A DNA stretch of 19,284 nucleotides from an uncultured Bacteroidales bacterium (GTDB taxonomy: Bacteria; Bacteroidota; Bacteroidia; Bacteroidales; Paludibacteraceae), in NCBI GenBank assembly GCA_934667275.1, contig CAKULK010000023.1, forward strand, positions 1 through 19,284, written 5' to 3'. The translations under genes were made by a program, and so were the position numbers. Within the stretch, counting starts at the first letter, position 1; each line of letters starts with the position of its first letter. Below, piece after piece: positions 1 through 7,513 of the stretch. The notes under the pieces are model-generated. The model was not told where the DNA came from and did not search any database. It worked only from the letters and a program-made list of their open reading frames with translations.

Positions 1-21
1 ACAAGAGAGAACCCATGCTAC

Positions 22-2787
22 TTATAAAACATATTCCTTTGAACCACTACTTTTGCACTTCCAAGTTGAACTTGCCAAGGTCTTTCCTTTGCCCACAGTG
101 AGCGTATTCTCACTTGTTACTTCCACATAGTGTGCTTTTGTCTGCGCGTTCTCAACGTTTGTCGGTGTGGACACGGCAATAGCCTTGTCTGCATTCAAGC
201 CGTTGTTGCTGTTGATGTTGAGTGCCGCTTCTGCCGCAGGGTGCACCACATACATGGTCTTGCCATTGTAGTACAATGCTTCTGTAGTGGCATAATTTGT
301 AGGTACGATACCGGTCATAGCATTTGCCACATTGGAGTTGAATACACCTCCCTTAATTGAAGCACTTTCAGTTACATACTGACGGAATTCATTTGACAGA
401 TGAACTGCAGTATTGTCCTTACCGCCGATAAATACACCACTCTCGATTGTAAGCGATTGAGCCTTGGATGCAACTTCATCTGTCCATGCTTCGTGAATGG
501 CATAACCATTTTCAGACTCAATATGAGCATTACCCTTGATATTCAATTGCATATTTCCGGTATATCCTGCTTTTGAGTCCATAATGATAGCATCGCCAGT
601 TGATATCGCACCACTACCTTGCGCTTCGGGTTTATGATATTGCCCATGTGCAATAATGGTACCACCATCTACATTAACAATACCTGCTTTGGAATAAATA
701 CCCGTTGTTTGGCTTTCCATCTTGCCTTGAATATTCCATATTGCATAACCTGCTGCATAAATTCCCATTGACGAACAACTGATATTGGCAGTTTTCTTAA
801 TAGTGATAACAGGACACTTGTCACTAACAGGGATTTGACCATTAACTGTTGCAAATATAGGGCACTTTGCTGTACCTGCAAAATTCAATATGGCATTGTC
901 ACATTTATTACTGTTCCGGGAGTTTGGTAAGAAAGCAAACAGATAGCCATCACCTGTGCACTCTATATTGACATCTTGCTCTATGGTTATGCTCGCTGCA
1001 CCGTCCGGGTTGTATAGGAATACTCCTGATTTTTCAGGAGCAGTACACTTGATTGTTCCATTGCGGAATGTCCATGACCCAGAAGTAATAGTGACGGATT
1101 TATCTTGTATAGTCGCAGAACCAATTGTAAGCGTATGACCATTTAAGTCAAGAATAAAACTAAACTTCTGAGTAGAAATAATACTTAGTGCAGCATCTTT
1201 CGCAAGTGTAACAACTGCTCCTTTTGCATCTTTTAGGGCTTCTGTTAAAGTCGCATAGCCCTTGTTACCAGTAGCAGCCTCAATAATACCAACCAGCCAA
1301 TTGCCATCTTCTTGTTGGTAGACGCTGACGCCATCTACAAGATTATTTTTTACAAAATTGTTGTATTCCTCGTTAGTATAAAGTCCGGCGGATACTTTCA
1401 CAGTACCTTGCTTTTCAAAATGGAGTTTACCATTCGGTGTAATAACCTGTGAAGAGAAACTCTTACCTGCAAGATTAACAACACCATTATTAACAATCGT
1501 AACATTATGTGTAAACTTCGTCGCGTTACTCCCACCTTCAACAATTATTTCCCCATTATTGATAATACGGACAGCCTCAGGAATAAATAAATCACTCTTA
1601 CCTACACATAGTTTTACCTTTTTACCTGCAGGAATAGTGAACTCTTCTGTAGTGAGTACTTCAATAGGTGTTTCGTCTATATAATTCTTCCAAAAGGCAT
1701 TGATATCGTCATTTTTATAATATATTTTGTTGTAATTTGTACTATATACGAAGTCTCTTGTACCAAATAACATTTCTTTATCAACAAGTTCGTAATAACC
1801 TGATGCACTATTTTTCTCAAAACCTTTACCCTTTGATGCACATTGTGCTTTGGGTTCTACTGAAAATTGTCCGCCATCAATACAACCGAAATTAGTTATT
1901 ACTTGACCGATAAACGTACCACCCTTGACTATCATATCACCTTTTATTTGGATAGCATCTGCGTCATTTCCTGCAGTAGCGAAATAACCATTATCACCTT
2001 CAATAGAACCCTTAGCGGTACCTGTGAAACCAATCGGATAAACAGAAGTACATCCTTTCACTTGTGAATAGTCCACACGACAATTTATGATTTTAGTCTC
2101 AGTAGTCGCTGTTGAGGCTGATGAATAAAAGCCATATAGGTTTGATAGTTGTTCTGCTCCAGCATAAGAAATAGAAACTGTCTCATATATGTGTGAAGTA
2201 GAGAAACTCATAATAGCCCCTCTGTTGCAACCTTTTCCAATACTTAGGTCACAATTCTTAATGGTTGATTTTCCGTTATCTCTAACTACAGTTCCCATCT
2301 GATGTCCAGCCTTATTGTTGGTTATAGCAAAAGACACAGAAACTCCATCAATAGTAAGCGCACCCTTGTTATGAATAGCAGCGAGTTCTTTTGTTCGGTT
2401 ATTGTTCTCCGGAAGAATCAATTCTGCCTCCAACTTACCTTTTACATCATTGCCGGAGCCATTAATAATGTTCAAGGAACCATTAGCCTCAACAGAAATG
2501 AGGTTAAAAGAGCCAGTCCCTTTCCATACAAGCGTCCTGCCATTCAGGTTAAGAGTACGGGCATCACTCACTTTATAAGCCTCTGTTGCATCATACGTGA
2601 CATGGTCGTCCAAAATCGTTAGCGTGGTGCCATCCGTCCACGCAGCAAGAGCATCTGTCATCATCTCATATTCACCTACAGACGTTCCGTCTGCTGTTTT
2701 GGTGACTTTGGCGACAGGATCCGCCCAAATGTTTGTGCTTAGCAGCAGTGTGACTGCCAATAGCACGAAAGAATAAATCTTTTTCAT
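22..2787 (-). CDS. Secreted beta-helix-like surface protein, 921 residues
   Basis: The first 22 residues form a Sec signal peptide (MKKIYSF, a hydrophobic core, then NIWA before DP). The mature part is low-complexity and beta-rich. It is built from two similar modules, about residues 25-330 and 505-840, each opening with a Y-x-x-(M/L)-T-(D/E)-AL segment, then a VTL/LTI strand and an LNLNGRTL or LDLNGHTL turn, and continuing with many short G/N/T-rich strands typical of right-handed parallel beta-helices (pectin-lyase-like, adhesin-like). No catalytic motif is visible, so a surface or extracellular binding role is only an inference. The frame stops at 22-24 just after TLTVGKGKTL, a motif that usually starts rather than ends a strand series, and no C-terminal sorting domain is seen. 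The gene is A/T-richer than its neighbours. No good promoter faces it in the present orientation; see the invertible segment at 2926-3157. Confidence 0.8.
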   Translation of the reverse strand: MKKIYSFVLLAVTLLLSTNIWADPVAKVTKTADGTSVGEYEMMTDALAAWTDGTTLTILDDHVTYDATEAYKVSDARTLNLNGRTLVWKGTGSFNLISVEANGSLNIINGSGNDVKGKLEAELILPENNNRTKELAAIHNKGALTIDGVSVSFAITNNKAGHQMGTVVRDNGKSTIKNCDLSIGKGCNRGAIMSFSTSHIYETVSISYAGAEQLSNLYGFYSSASTATTETKIINCRVDYSQVKGCTSVYPIGFTGTAKGSIEGDNGYFATAGNDADAIQIKGDMIVKGGTFIGQVITNFGCIDGGQFSVEPKAQCASKGKGFEKNSASGYYELVDKEMLFGTRDFVYSTNYNKIYYKNDDINAFWKNYIDETPIEVLTTEEFTIPAGKKVKLCVGKSDLFIPEAVRIINNGEIIVEGGSNATKFTHNVTIVNNGVVNLAGKSFSSQVITPNGKLHFEKQGTVKVSAGLYTNEEYNNFVKNNLVDGVSVYQQEDGNWLVGIIEAATGNKGYATLTEALKDAKGAVVTLAKDAALSIISTQKFSFILDLNGHTLTIGSATIQDKSVTITSGSWTFRNGTIKCTAPEKSGVFLYNPDGAASITIEQDVNIECTGDGYLFAFLPNSRNSNKCDNAILNFAGTAKCPIFATVNGQIPVSDKCPVITIKKTANISCSSMGIYAAGYAIWNIQGKMESQTTGIYSKAGIVNVDGGTIIAHGQYHKPEAQGSGAISTGDAIIMDSKAGYTGNMQLNIKGNAHIESENGYAIHEAWTDEVASKAQSLTIESGVFIGGKDNTAVHLSNEFRQYVTESASIKGGVFNSNVANAMTGIVPTNYATTEALYYNGKTMYVVHPAAEAALNINSNNGLNADKAIAVSTPTNVENAQTKAHYVEVTSENTLTVGKGKTLASSTWKCKSSGSKEYVL

Positions 2788-2911
2788 TGGTTTGATAATT
2801 GTATTAGTTAAACAATAATATATGTACGATTTATTGGGTTATTTATAAATTTAGGTTACAGGTGGCAAGATAGTGGTTGATGGTATTGAGCCGCTATCGC
2901 AGAAGACTACA

Positions 2912-2944
2912 ATGTGTCAAAAAAAGAACCCTTTTTTGATACAT
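2912..2944. repeat. Imperfect palindrome related to 3133-3178
   Basis: Thirteen-base arms (ATGTGTCAAAAAA and TTTTTTGATACAT, one G/T pair) around a 7-base centre. Its reverse strand shares the 17-bp core with 3141-3157. Read on the minus strand there is no T-run after the stem, so it is a poor terminator toward the gene at 2787. The rest of the 2788-3307 gap holds only A/T-rich sequence; a 61-codon plus frame at 2873-3058 shows no gene-like properties. Confidence 0.5.
2926..2942. repeat. Left inverted repeat (IR-L), 17 bp
   Basis: Reads GAACCCTTTTTTGATAC and is the exact reverse complement of 3141-3157. It lies inside a wider imperfect palindrome at 2912-2944 (13-base arms with one G/T pair). 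A third degenerate copy, GTATGAAAAAAGGG, sits at 2952-2965 and could pair with it in a local hairpin, with one mismatch. Confidence 0.75.
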
Positions 2945-3080
2945 AATTTCTGTATGAAAAAAGGGCAATTTATCAGTAGAATATGTTATGTGCTATTCTA
3001 CTTTTTTAAGGTAGTATTGCGGTACTATTGCCGAAAATACTCCGTATTTTATGTATAAAAATAAGATTTCGTTGATTTTA

Positions 3081-3112
3081 TTTGCACATATTCAAAAAAT
3101 GGAGTACCTTTG
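3081..3112 (+). promoter_or_regulatory. Consensus Bacteroidales promoter, pointing right
   Basis: TTTG at 3081-3084, a 20-base spacer, and TACCTTTG at 3105-3112 match the Bacteroidales -33/-7 consensus fully. The spacer length equals that of the promoters at 9190-9221, 9274-9305 and 19160-19191. Transcription would start near 3118 and run at once into the palindrome at 3133-3178, with no plus-strand gene downstream (fabG is convergent). The promoter therefore either makes a very short RNA or is the off-facing promoter of an invertible segment. Confidence 0.6.
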
Positions 3113-3132
3113 CACCTTGTTAAAGGTAAAGG

Positions 3133-3178
3133 CAAAAATGGTATCAAAAAAGGGTTCCCTTATTTGATACCATTTTTG
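3133..3178. terminator. 46-bp near-perfect palindrome, bidirectional terminator-like
   Basis: Arms of 22 bases pair with one mismatch (3149/3162) around a TT centre. The outer arm ends are CAAAAATGG and CCATTTTTG, so the stem runs into five T on whichever strand is read. It could end transcripts from both sides, and it also contains IR-R. Whether its main role is termination or recombination cannot be decided from sequence. Confidence 0.55.
3141..3157. repeat. Right inverted repeat (IR-R), 17 bp
   Basis: Reads GTATCAAAAAAGGGTTC, the exact reverse complement of 2926-2942. It forms part of the long palindrome at 3133-3178. Confidence 0.75.
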
Positions 3179-3190
3179 TATAAACAAACA

Positions 3191-3219
3191 CAAAAGACTA
3201 TCCATGAATAGGATAGTCT
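3191..3219 (-). terminator. Rho-independent terminator of fabG
   Basis: Stem AGACTATCC (3195-3203) with GGATAGTCT (3211-3219) and a 7-base loop. Read on the minus strand, the stem is followed by TTTTGTGTTTG, a T-rich tail. It lies about 90 bases after the fabG stop and is oriented to end that transcript. Confidence 0.7.
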
Positions 3220-3307
3220 CTTGTGCATATAGGATGTATTGTTTGTGTGGGGATGAAGAGCCGGTTAGGTGGGGTGTGGTATTGTCCGTGCAGGATATTG
3301 GGGTGTG

Positions 3308-4051
3308 TTAGCCCATAGCACCATTGACAGGGAGGACCTGACCGGAGACATACGAGGAGAGGTCGCTGGCAAGGAAGAGTGCCACGGAGGCTACTTCGTC
3401 CACCGTGCCGCCTCGGTGCAAGGGAATCATCTTCACCATCTCCTCGCGTGCGGACTCGGGCAGGGCTTGGGTCATGTCCGTAATGATATAGCCAGGGGCA
3501 ATGGCATTGGCGCGGATATTGCGCGAACCGAGTTCCTTGGCGATGGACTTGATGAAGCCGATGATGCCCGCTTTGCTGGCGGCATAGTTGGCTTGCCCTG
3601 CGTTGCCTGCCACGCCCACGATAGACGACATGGCGATAATACTGCCGCCACGTTGGCGCATCATCTGCGTAGCCGCTGCGTGGCAGTAGTTGAAGACCGA
3701 CTTGAGGTTGGTATTGATGACGGCATCCCATTGCTGTTCGGTCATGCGGAGGAGCAATGTGTCGCGCGTGATACCTGCATTGCATACCAATATATCCAAC
3801 TTGCCGAAGTCGGCCACCACTTGATTGACAATGGTATGCGCCGTCTCGAAGTCGGAAGCGTCACCTGCATAGAAAGCTCCGCGTACGCCGATAGTCTGCA
3901 ACTCGGAGAGCAACGACTCGGCAGCGTCATCACGGCGGAAATCCGTGAATGCAATATTACACCCTTGACGGGCAAACATCAATGCTATGGCGCGTCCTAT
4001 TCCGCGCGAAGCCCCTGTAATAAGGGCTGATTTTCCACAAAGAAGATTCAT
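3308..4051 (-). CDS. fabG: 3-oxoacyl-[acyl-carrier-protein] reductase FabG
   Basis: This 247-residue short-chain dehydrogenase has the usual FabG length. It reduces beta-ketoacyl-ACP with NADPH in the cytosolic fatty-acid elongation cycle. Visible motifs: cofactor-binding TGASRGIG at 12-19, DASD at 64-67, NAG at 91-93, the catalytic set N115, S143, Y156 and K160 (YAASK), and a C-terminal SGQVLPVNG. NAGITRD after strand 4 and the PGYI/TDM segment favour FabG over other members of the family. The ATG at 4049-4051 gives the natural N-terminus just before the first strand. It appears monocistronic, with its own promoter candidate and terminator. Other family members cannot be fully excluded, but the match is strong. 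Confidence 0.93.
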   Translation of the reverse strand: MNLLCGKSALITGASRGIGRAIALMFARQGCNIAFTDFRRDDAAESLLSELQTIGVRGAFYAGDASDFETAHTIVNQVVADFGKLDILVCNAGITRDTLLLRMTEQQWDAVINTNLKSVFNYCHAAATQMMRQRGGSIIAMSSIVGVAGNAGQANYAASKAGIIGFIKSIAKELGSRNIRANAIAPGYIITDMTQALPESAREEMVKMIPLHRGGTVDEVASVALFLASDLSSYVSGQVLPVNGAMG

Positions 4052-4067
4052 AATAAGAACATATAAT

Positions 4068-4136
4068 TAACCATTAATTCACTCGCAAAAATACAAAGAC
4101 TCCATTAAAAGCCATATAAAAGGTCATTAAAAACAA
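4068..4136 (+). repeat. Degenerate copy of the CCRTTAA intergenic repeat
   Basis: Contains ACCATTAATT, AAAGACTCCATTAAAA and GGTCATTAAAAA. AAAGACTCC-R-TTAA and CATATAATTA are also present in the large array at 11782-12152, in the same orientation. It spans the fabG promoter candidate. Confidence 0.5.
4086..4093 (-). promoter_or_regulatory. Candidate -7 box for fabG
   Basis: The minus strand reads TATTTTTG, matching TAnnTTTG, 35 bases before the fabG ATG. No TTTG is found at the usual 19-21 base distance, so this is a partial match. It lies inside the CCATTAA-type repeat at 4068-4136. Confidence 0.35.
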
Positions 4137-4167
4137 GGGCTGAATCTATCGGAAATGTCAGCGGAAT

Positions 4168-4200
4168 CACCTACTAATCACCTATTAATCACCTACTCAT
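4168..4200. repeat. Three tandem 11-bp repeats
   Basis: CACCTACTAAT, CACCTATTAAT and CACCTACTCAT follow one another without gaps. Period and TTAAT content resemble the other 11-bp-periodic intergenic stretches in this window. Confidence 0.7.
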
Positions 4201-4202
4201 AA

Positions 4203-4242
4203 CCCGACAAAGACTCGATGTTGAGGCCGAGCCTTTATCGGG
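4203..4242 (-). terminator. 3' hairpin after the S9 peptidase gene
   Basis: Fifteen-base arms at 4203-4217 and 4228-4242 pair completely in the minus-strand RNA, counting two G-U pairs, around a 10-base loop. In plus-strand RNA the same two positions would be mismatches, so the structure fits minus-strand transcription. There is no T-run after it, so it may be an mRNA-end stabiliser or a Rho-assisted terminator. It lies 20 bases past the peptidase stop. Confidence 0.5.
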
Positions 4243-4262
4243 GTGAGTGTTGGCGGGTTGGA

Positions 4263-6332
4263 TTATTCTTTCAGCCACTTATCCAGCCATGCGAAGAAAG
4301 TGCGCTGCCAGAGAATGCCGTTCTGAGGCTGGAGTACCCAGTGGTTCTCATCGGGGAAGATGAGGAGTTCCGCCGGTACGCCGCGCATCTTGGCTGCGTC
4401 AAAGGCTGCCATACCCTGGTTGGCGAGGATGCGGTAATCCTTCTCGCCGTGGATGCAGAGAATGGGTGTGTCCCATTTGTCCACAAAGCGGTGGGGCGAA
4501 TTGGCAAAAGTGCGCTGCGCAACCTTGTTGTCCTTGTCCCAATAAGCACCGCCCATGTCCCAGTTGGCGAACCATTTCTCCTCAGTCTCGAGGTACTGCA
4601 TCTCCATATTGAAGATACCGTCGTGGGCGATGAACGCCCTGAAACGGTGGTCGTGGTGACCTGCCAGCCAATAGACGCTGAAGCCGCCAAAAGAGGCTCC
4701 GACACAGCCGAGGTGGTTCTTGTCCACGTAAGGCTCGCTTGCTGCGAACTCGTCGATGGCAGTCAGGTAGTCGCGCATACATTGTCCGCCGTAGTCACCG
4801 CTGATGGCTTCGTTCCACGCCATGCCGAAGCCGGGGAGTCCGCGGCGGTTGGGCGCAACGATGATATAGTCGTTGGCTGCCATCATCATGAAGTTCCAGC
4901 GGTAGGACCAGAACTGGCTGACGGGCGATTGGGGTCCGCCTTCGCAGTAGAGGAGGGTCGGATATTTCTTGCTCGGGTCGAAGTGCGGCGGGTAGATAAT
5001 CCACGTGAGCATCTGTTTGCCATCGGTGGTCTTCTGCCAGCGCGGAACAACGGTACCCATCTCGATTTGGGCGTAGATGTTCTCGTTTTCGGAGGTCAGT
5101 TGTACAGGCTCCTGCCCTTTTTGGAAACGGTAAATCTCGTTGGCTTCGCGCATGCTGTGGCGCATACAATAATAGGTGTCGCCGATGCTGGCGCAGGGTA
5201 CGAAGTCGTACTGGCCAGTGGTGAGGCAGGTCATCTTGCCTTGGAGGTCGGTCTCGTAGAGCATGGCGGTAGCGTGCCATACGGCGCTGAATACGAGGGT
5301 GTTGTCGTCTTTCCAATAGTACTCGTCCACGTTGGTGTCGAGCCCTTCGGTGAGCCATGTGACTTCGCCCGTCTCGAGGTTCTTTATCATCAGGCGGTTC
5401 TGGTCGCTCTCGTAGCCGTCGCGTGCCATGCTGAGCCATGCAATATGCTGACCGTCAGGCGAATAGGACGGGTTGGTGTCGTAGCCGCCGTTGGGTGCAG
5501 TGATGTTCTTGCATAGCCCCGTGGCGAGGTCGTAGAGGTAGATGTCGGAGTTGGTGGAGACAGCATAGTCGAGACCTGCTTTCTTGCGACAGGTGTAGGC
5601 AATCTGCTGCCCGTCGGGGCTCCATGCCAGTTGCTCGATGCCGCCAAAGGGCTTCATGGGGCTCTCGTAGGGCGTGCCGTCCAAGAGGTCGGTTATGTTG
5701 CTGACCACCAAGCGCTTGCCATCGTTGCGGAGGTCGGCTACGAAGGGATGAGGTGCGGTCTCAGTCCACTCGTCCCAGTGCTTGTACATGAGGTCGTCCA
5801 CCACGCGCCCCGTGGCGAGTGGCAGGTCGCTGTACTTGTCCGCGGTGCTCGGGACGGTCTTCACTTGTGCTATGAGGATGATTTTGTCGCGTTGGGGCGA
5901 GAGCAGGAAGCCTTCGATGTCGCGGTCGAAGCCCTCCAAGCAGAGTTCGCGGGCGTTGGAGAGCCCTTCGGTGAGGTAGAGTTTGCCGCCACGGAGGTAT
6001 GCCACCTGCGCGTTGCCCCACCATACGGGGCTGTTGCCGACGAACTCGCGGTAGGTTTGCAAGTGGTTGTCGGTTTCGTTGGCAAGGCGCACCCACGTGG
6101 TGGAGCGGTTTTCGGGCACGCTGTAGTAGCCGACGGTGTAGAGGACATTGCCCGTTTCGGGGTCGGGTACGACGTTGCCGATACGCCCCATCGCCCAAAG
6201 GGCTTCGGGAGTGAGACGGCCGCCGTCAATCGTGATTTGCGGTTTGGTGACGGGCGGTTGGGTGTTCGCCTCTTTCTGTTGGCAGGAGGCAGCCAGTAGG
6301 GCAATAGTAGCCATTAGAATGAATTTTCGCAT
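4263..6332 (-). CDS. S9 family dipeptidyl peptidase (DPP5-like), lipoprotein
   Basis: A 689-residue serine peptidase of the prolyl oligopeptidase family (S9). The start at 6332 was chosen over an in-frame ATG 15 codons upstream because it gives a clean lipoprotein signal (MRKFILM, hydrophobic core, LAASC with the lipid cysteine at 17), which predicts anchoring in the envelope facing the periplasm. Residues about 40-420 form WD40-like beta-propeller blades, with repeated SPDGQ-I-A motifs. The C-terminal alpha/beta hydrolase domain holds GASFGGFS (nucleophile S547), HGEKDYR (D632) and ENHW (H664). Length and the spacing of these three residues fit Bacteroidetes DPP5, which removes dipeptides from peptide N-termini and feeds amino-acid uptake. 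Exact specificity is inferred, not shown. Single gene, with a promoter candidate at 6375-6406. Confidence 0.9.
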   Translation of the reverse strand: MRKFILMATIALLAASCQQKEANTQPPVTKPQITIDGGRLTPEALWAMGRIGNVVPDPETGNVLYTVGYYSVPENRSTTWVRLANETDNHLQTYREFVGNSPVWWGNAQVAYLRGGKLYLTEGLSNARELCLEGFDRDIEGFLLSPQRDKIILIAQVKTVPSTADKYSDLPLATGRVVDDLMYKHWDEWTETAPHPFVADLRNDGKRLVVSNITDLLDGTPYESPMKPFGGIEQLAWSPDGQQIAYTCRKKAGLDYAVSTNSDIYLYDLATGLCKNITAPNGGYDTNPSYSPDGQHIAWLSMARDGYESDQNRLMIKNLETGEVTWLTEGLDTNVDEYYWKDDNTLVFSAVWHATAMLYETDLQGKMTCLTTGQYDFVPCASIGDTYYCMRHSMREANEIYRFQKGQEPVQLTSENENIYAQIEMGTVVPRWQKTTDGKQMLTWIIYPPHFDPSKKYPTLLYCEGGPQSPVSQFWSYRWNFMMMAANDYIIVAPNRRGLPGFGMAWNEAISGDYGGQCMRDYLTAIDEFAASEPYVDKNHLGCVGASFGGFSVYWLAGHHDHRFRAFIAHDGIFNMEMQYLETEEKWFANWDMGGAYWDKDNKVAQRTFANSPHRFVDKWDTPILCIHGEKDYRILANQGMAAFDAAKMRGVPAELLIFPDENHWVLQPQNGILWQRTFFAWLDKWLKE

Positions 6333-6374
6333 ATTGTTTGTTTTTGTTTGTGCGATGGTAGTAGATATTCGCCG

Positions 6375-6406
6375 CAAAGTTACGCAAAAGATTCGGATTG
6401 CGCAAG
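6375..6406 (-). promoter_or_regulatory. Promoter of the S9 peptidase gene
   Basis: On the minus strand TAACTTTG (6382 to 6375) is preceded, after 20 bases, by CTTG (6406 to 6403). The -7 box is perfect and the -33 box has three of four bases. Transcription would start about 35 bases before the ATG at 6332. Confidence 0.55.
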
Positions 6407-6472
6407 GGGCGGGGGCGGATTCGTGGCACTGATTCTGCGTAAGGGTATGGTATGGGTGGTGTAAGAGAAGAC

Positions 6473-6494
6473 AGTGGTAGGGTAGTGGTAGGGC
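6473..6494. repeat. Two tandem 11-bp repeats
   Basis: AGTGGTAGGGT is followed directly by AGTGGTAGGGC in the spacer between the S9 peptidase promoter and the end of the SGNH gene. Confidence 0.55.
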
Positions 6495-6530
6495 ATAACG
6501 TGCGGTATTGTATGTAGAGGTCAGAATGTG

Positions 6531-7511
6531 CTATTTGTCTTGGTTTTGTTGTGTGAAACTATTTGCAATACACAAAGAATCAATGTCTTGCGCGAGGCGG
6601 ATGGTGAAGATTGTAGCACCTAAACTATTGACATGATTAGAGTCATAGAAATACGTGGTATCGTAGCACATAGGTGTGCCGTGATAGTCAAGAATCGGCA
6701 CATCATATTTGCGACTGAAGGCTTGATAGGTAGCCATTATGGTGTCGTACGCTGGAGCAAAGTTTTCCTCCAACAAATAGTAAATCGGGGCATATACCAG
6801 CACGGTCTGTATACCTTCCTGCTTGGCATTGTACAGAAAGTTATCCATGAGTTGCACAACGGCACTATCCATACCACAGGGGATTTTGCCATGGATAGTT
6901 AATTGGTTTTGGAGTTCCTGTCCGTGCCATTCCCCTGCAGGATGGGGAAAATAGCCTTTGTACCCCCAACCCTTGAGGTGATAGATGCCAAACGTATTGC
7001 AGAGCCCCAATCCTACATACTTGTAGTTTCCGCGATAGCGGTAAAGAGGAATGTGCAAGTCCCACCACGTGAGACCGTTCTGGATAAGCGTTTCATGGAG
7101 AATAGTGTCTGTTATGTATGGATAGTATTGCTCACGTTCATAGCCTAAGGCACCGGCTCCTAACTGACCCGCGTCTATATTGACAATCAAGAGTTTAGGT
7201 GCAGGATTGTGACGACGGTATATCCTGTACCGAAGTTCTGCTATGCCAAATGCCTGCCCCGATACACCTATGTTGCGACTATTGCAACCGAGAACAGAAT
7301 CCAAACAATACGGGTCGTAGCCGCATGAGGCACGTGAGTTGCCAAGGATGAGCACATCATTGTTAAGTGTATCGTTCATAATGGTGTTGAATGTCTCAAG
7401 GTGGTTTTTAGGGGTACGGCGAAGTCCCATACTTGCCAGAATATCAATGACTAAGAATACACCAAGAGTGGCAGCGGCAAACAGCGTGATATGAAGAAGA
7501 AACTTGCGCAT
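6531..7511 (-). CDS. SGNH/DltD-like membrane-anchored esterase/acyltransferase partner
   Basis: A 326-residue protein with one N-terminal membrane anchor (about residues 4-24) and the rest outside the cytoplasmic membrane. The SGNH-type block I is VLILGNSRAS (nucleophile S59 expected), and near the C-terminus FYDSNHVN supplies the D290-x-x-H293 pair. This arrangement is known from DltD, AlgX/AlgJ and similar proteins that work with an MBOAT acyltransferase to O-acylate extracellular polymers. The ATG at 7511 was chosen because the upstream in-frame extension overlaps the MBOAT C-terminus and carries no signal-like sequence. It starts 2 bases after the MBOAT stop, so the two are almost certainly co-transcribed. 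The acceptor (polysaccharide, teichoic-acid-like polymer or glycan) is unknown. Confidence 0.75.
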   Translation of the reverse strand: MRKFLLHITLFAAATLGVFLVIDILASMGLRRTPKNHLETFNTIMNDTLNNDVLILGNSRASCGYDPYCLDSVLGCNSRNIGVSGQAFGIAELRYRIYRRHNPAPKLLIVNIDAGQLGAGALGYEREQYYPYITDTILHETLIQNGLTWWDLHIPLYRYRGNYKYVGLGLCNTFGIYHLKGWGYKGYFPHPAGEWHGQELQNQLTIHGKIPCGMDSAVVQLMDNFLYNAKQEGIQTVLVYAPIYYLLEENFAPAYDTIMATYQAFSRKYDVPILDYHGTPMCYDTTYFYDSNHVNSLGATIFTIRLAQDIDSLCIANSFTQQNQDK

Positions 7512-7513
7512 GG

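Larger units (their letters stand above)
2926..3157. other. Putative invertible promoter segment, OFF orientation
   Basis: Perfect 17-bp inverted repeats, GAACCCTTTTTTGATAC at 2926-2942 and GTATCAAAAAAGGGTTC at 3141-3157, enclose a 198-bp segment (2943-3140). Inside is a consensus Bacteroidales promoter on the plus strand (3081-3112) that points away from the minus-strand secreted-protein gene starting at 2787. Flipping the segment would place its -7 box at about 2971-2978 on the minus strand and give a leader of roughly 180 bases to that gene. Invertible promoters upstream of surface-structure genes are well established in Bacteroidales (for example the capsular polysaccharide loci of B. fragilis). 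Inversion itself is inferred from layout only. No recombinase gene lies next to it in this window. The repeats could instead be related terminator hairpins. Confidence 0.5.

Noticed and set aside
2873..3058. 61-codon plus-strand frame in the spacer
   Set aside because: It spans the inverted repeat and has no promoter, ribosome site or recognisable protein features; it is probably chance.
4168..4200. 11-bp repeats as replication iterons or a plasmid origin
   Set aside because: Only three copies, no replication initiator gene, and chromosomal housekeeping genes on both sides.
4218..6299. Long plus-strand open frames opposite the S9 peptidase
   Set aside because: They mirror the GC-rich codon pattern of the minus-strand gene, which has clear catalytic motifs; they are antisense shadows.
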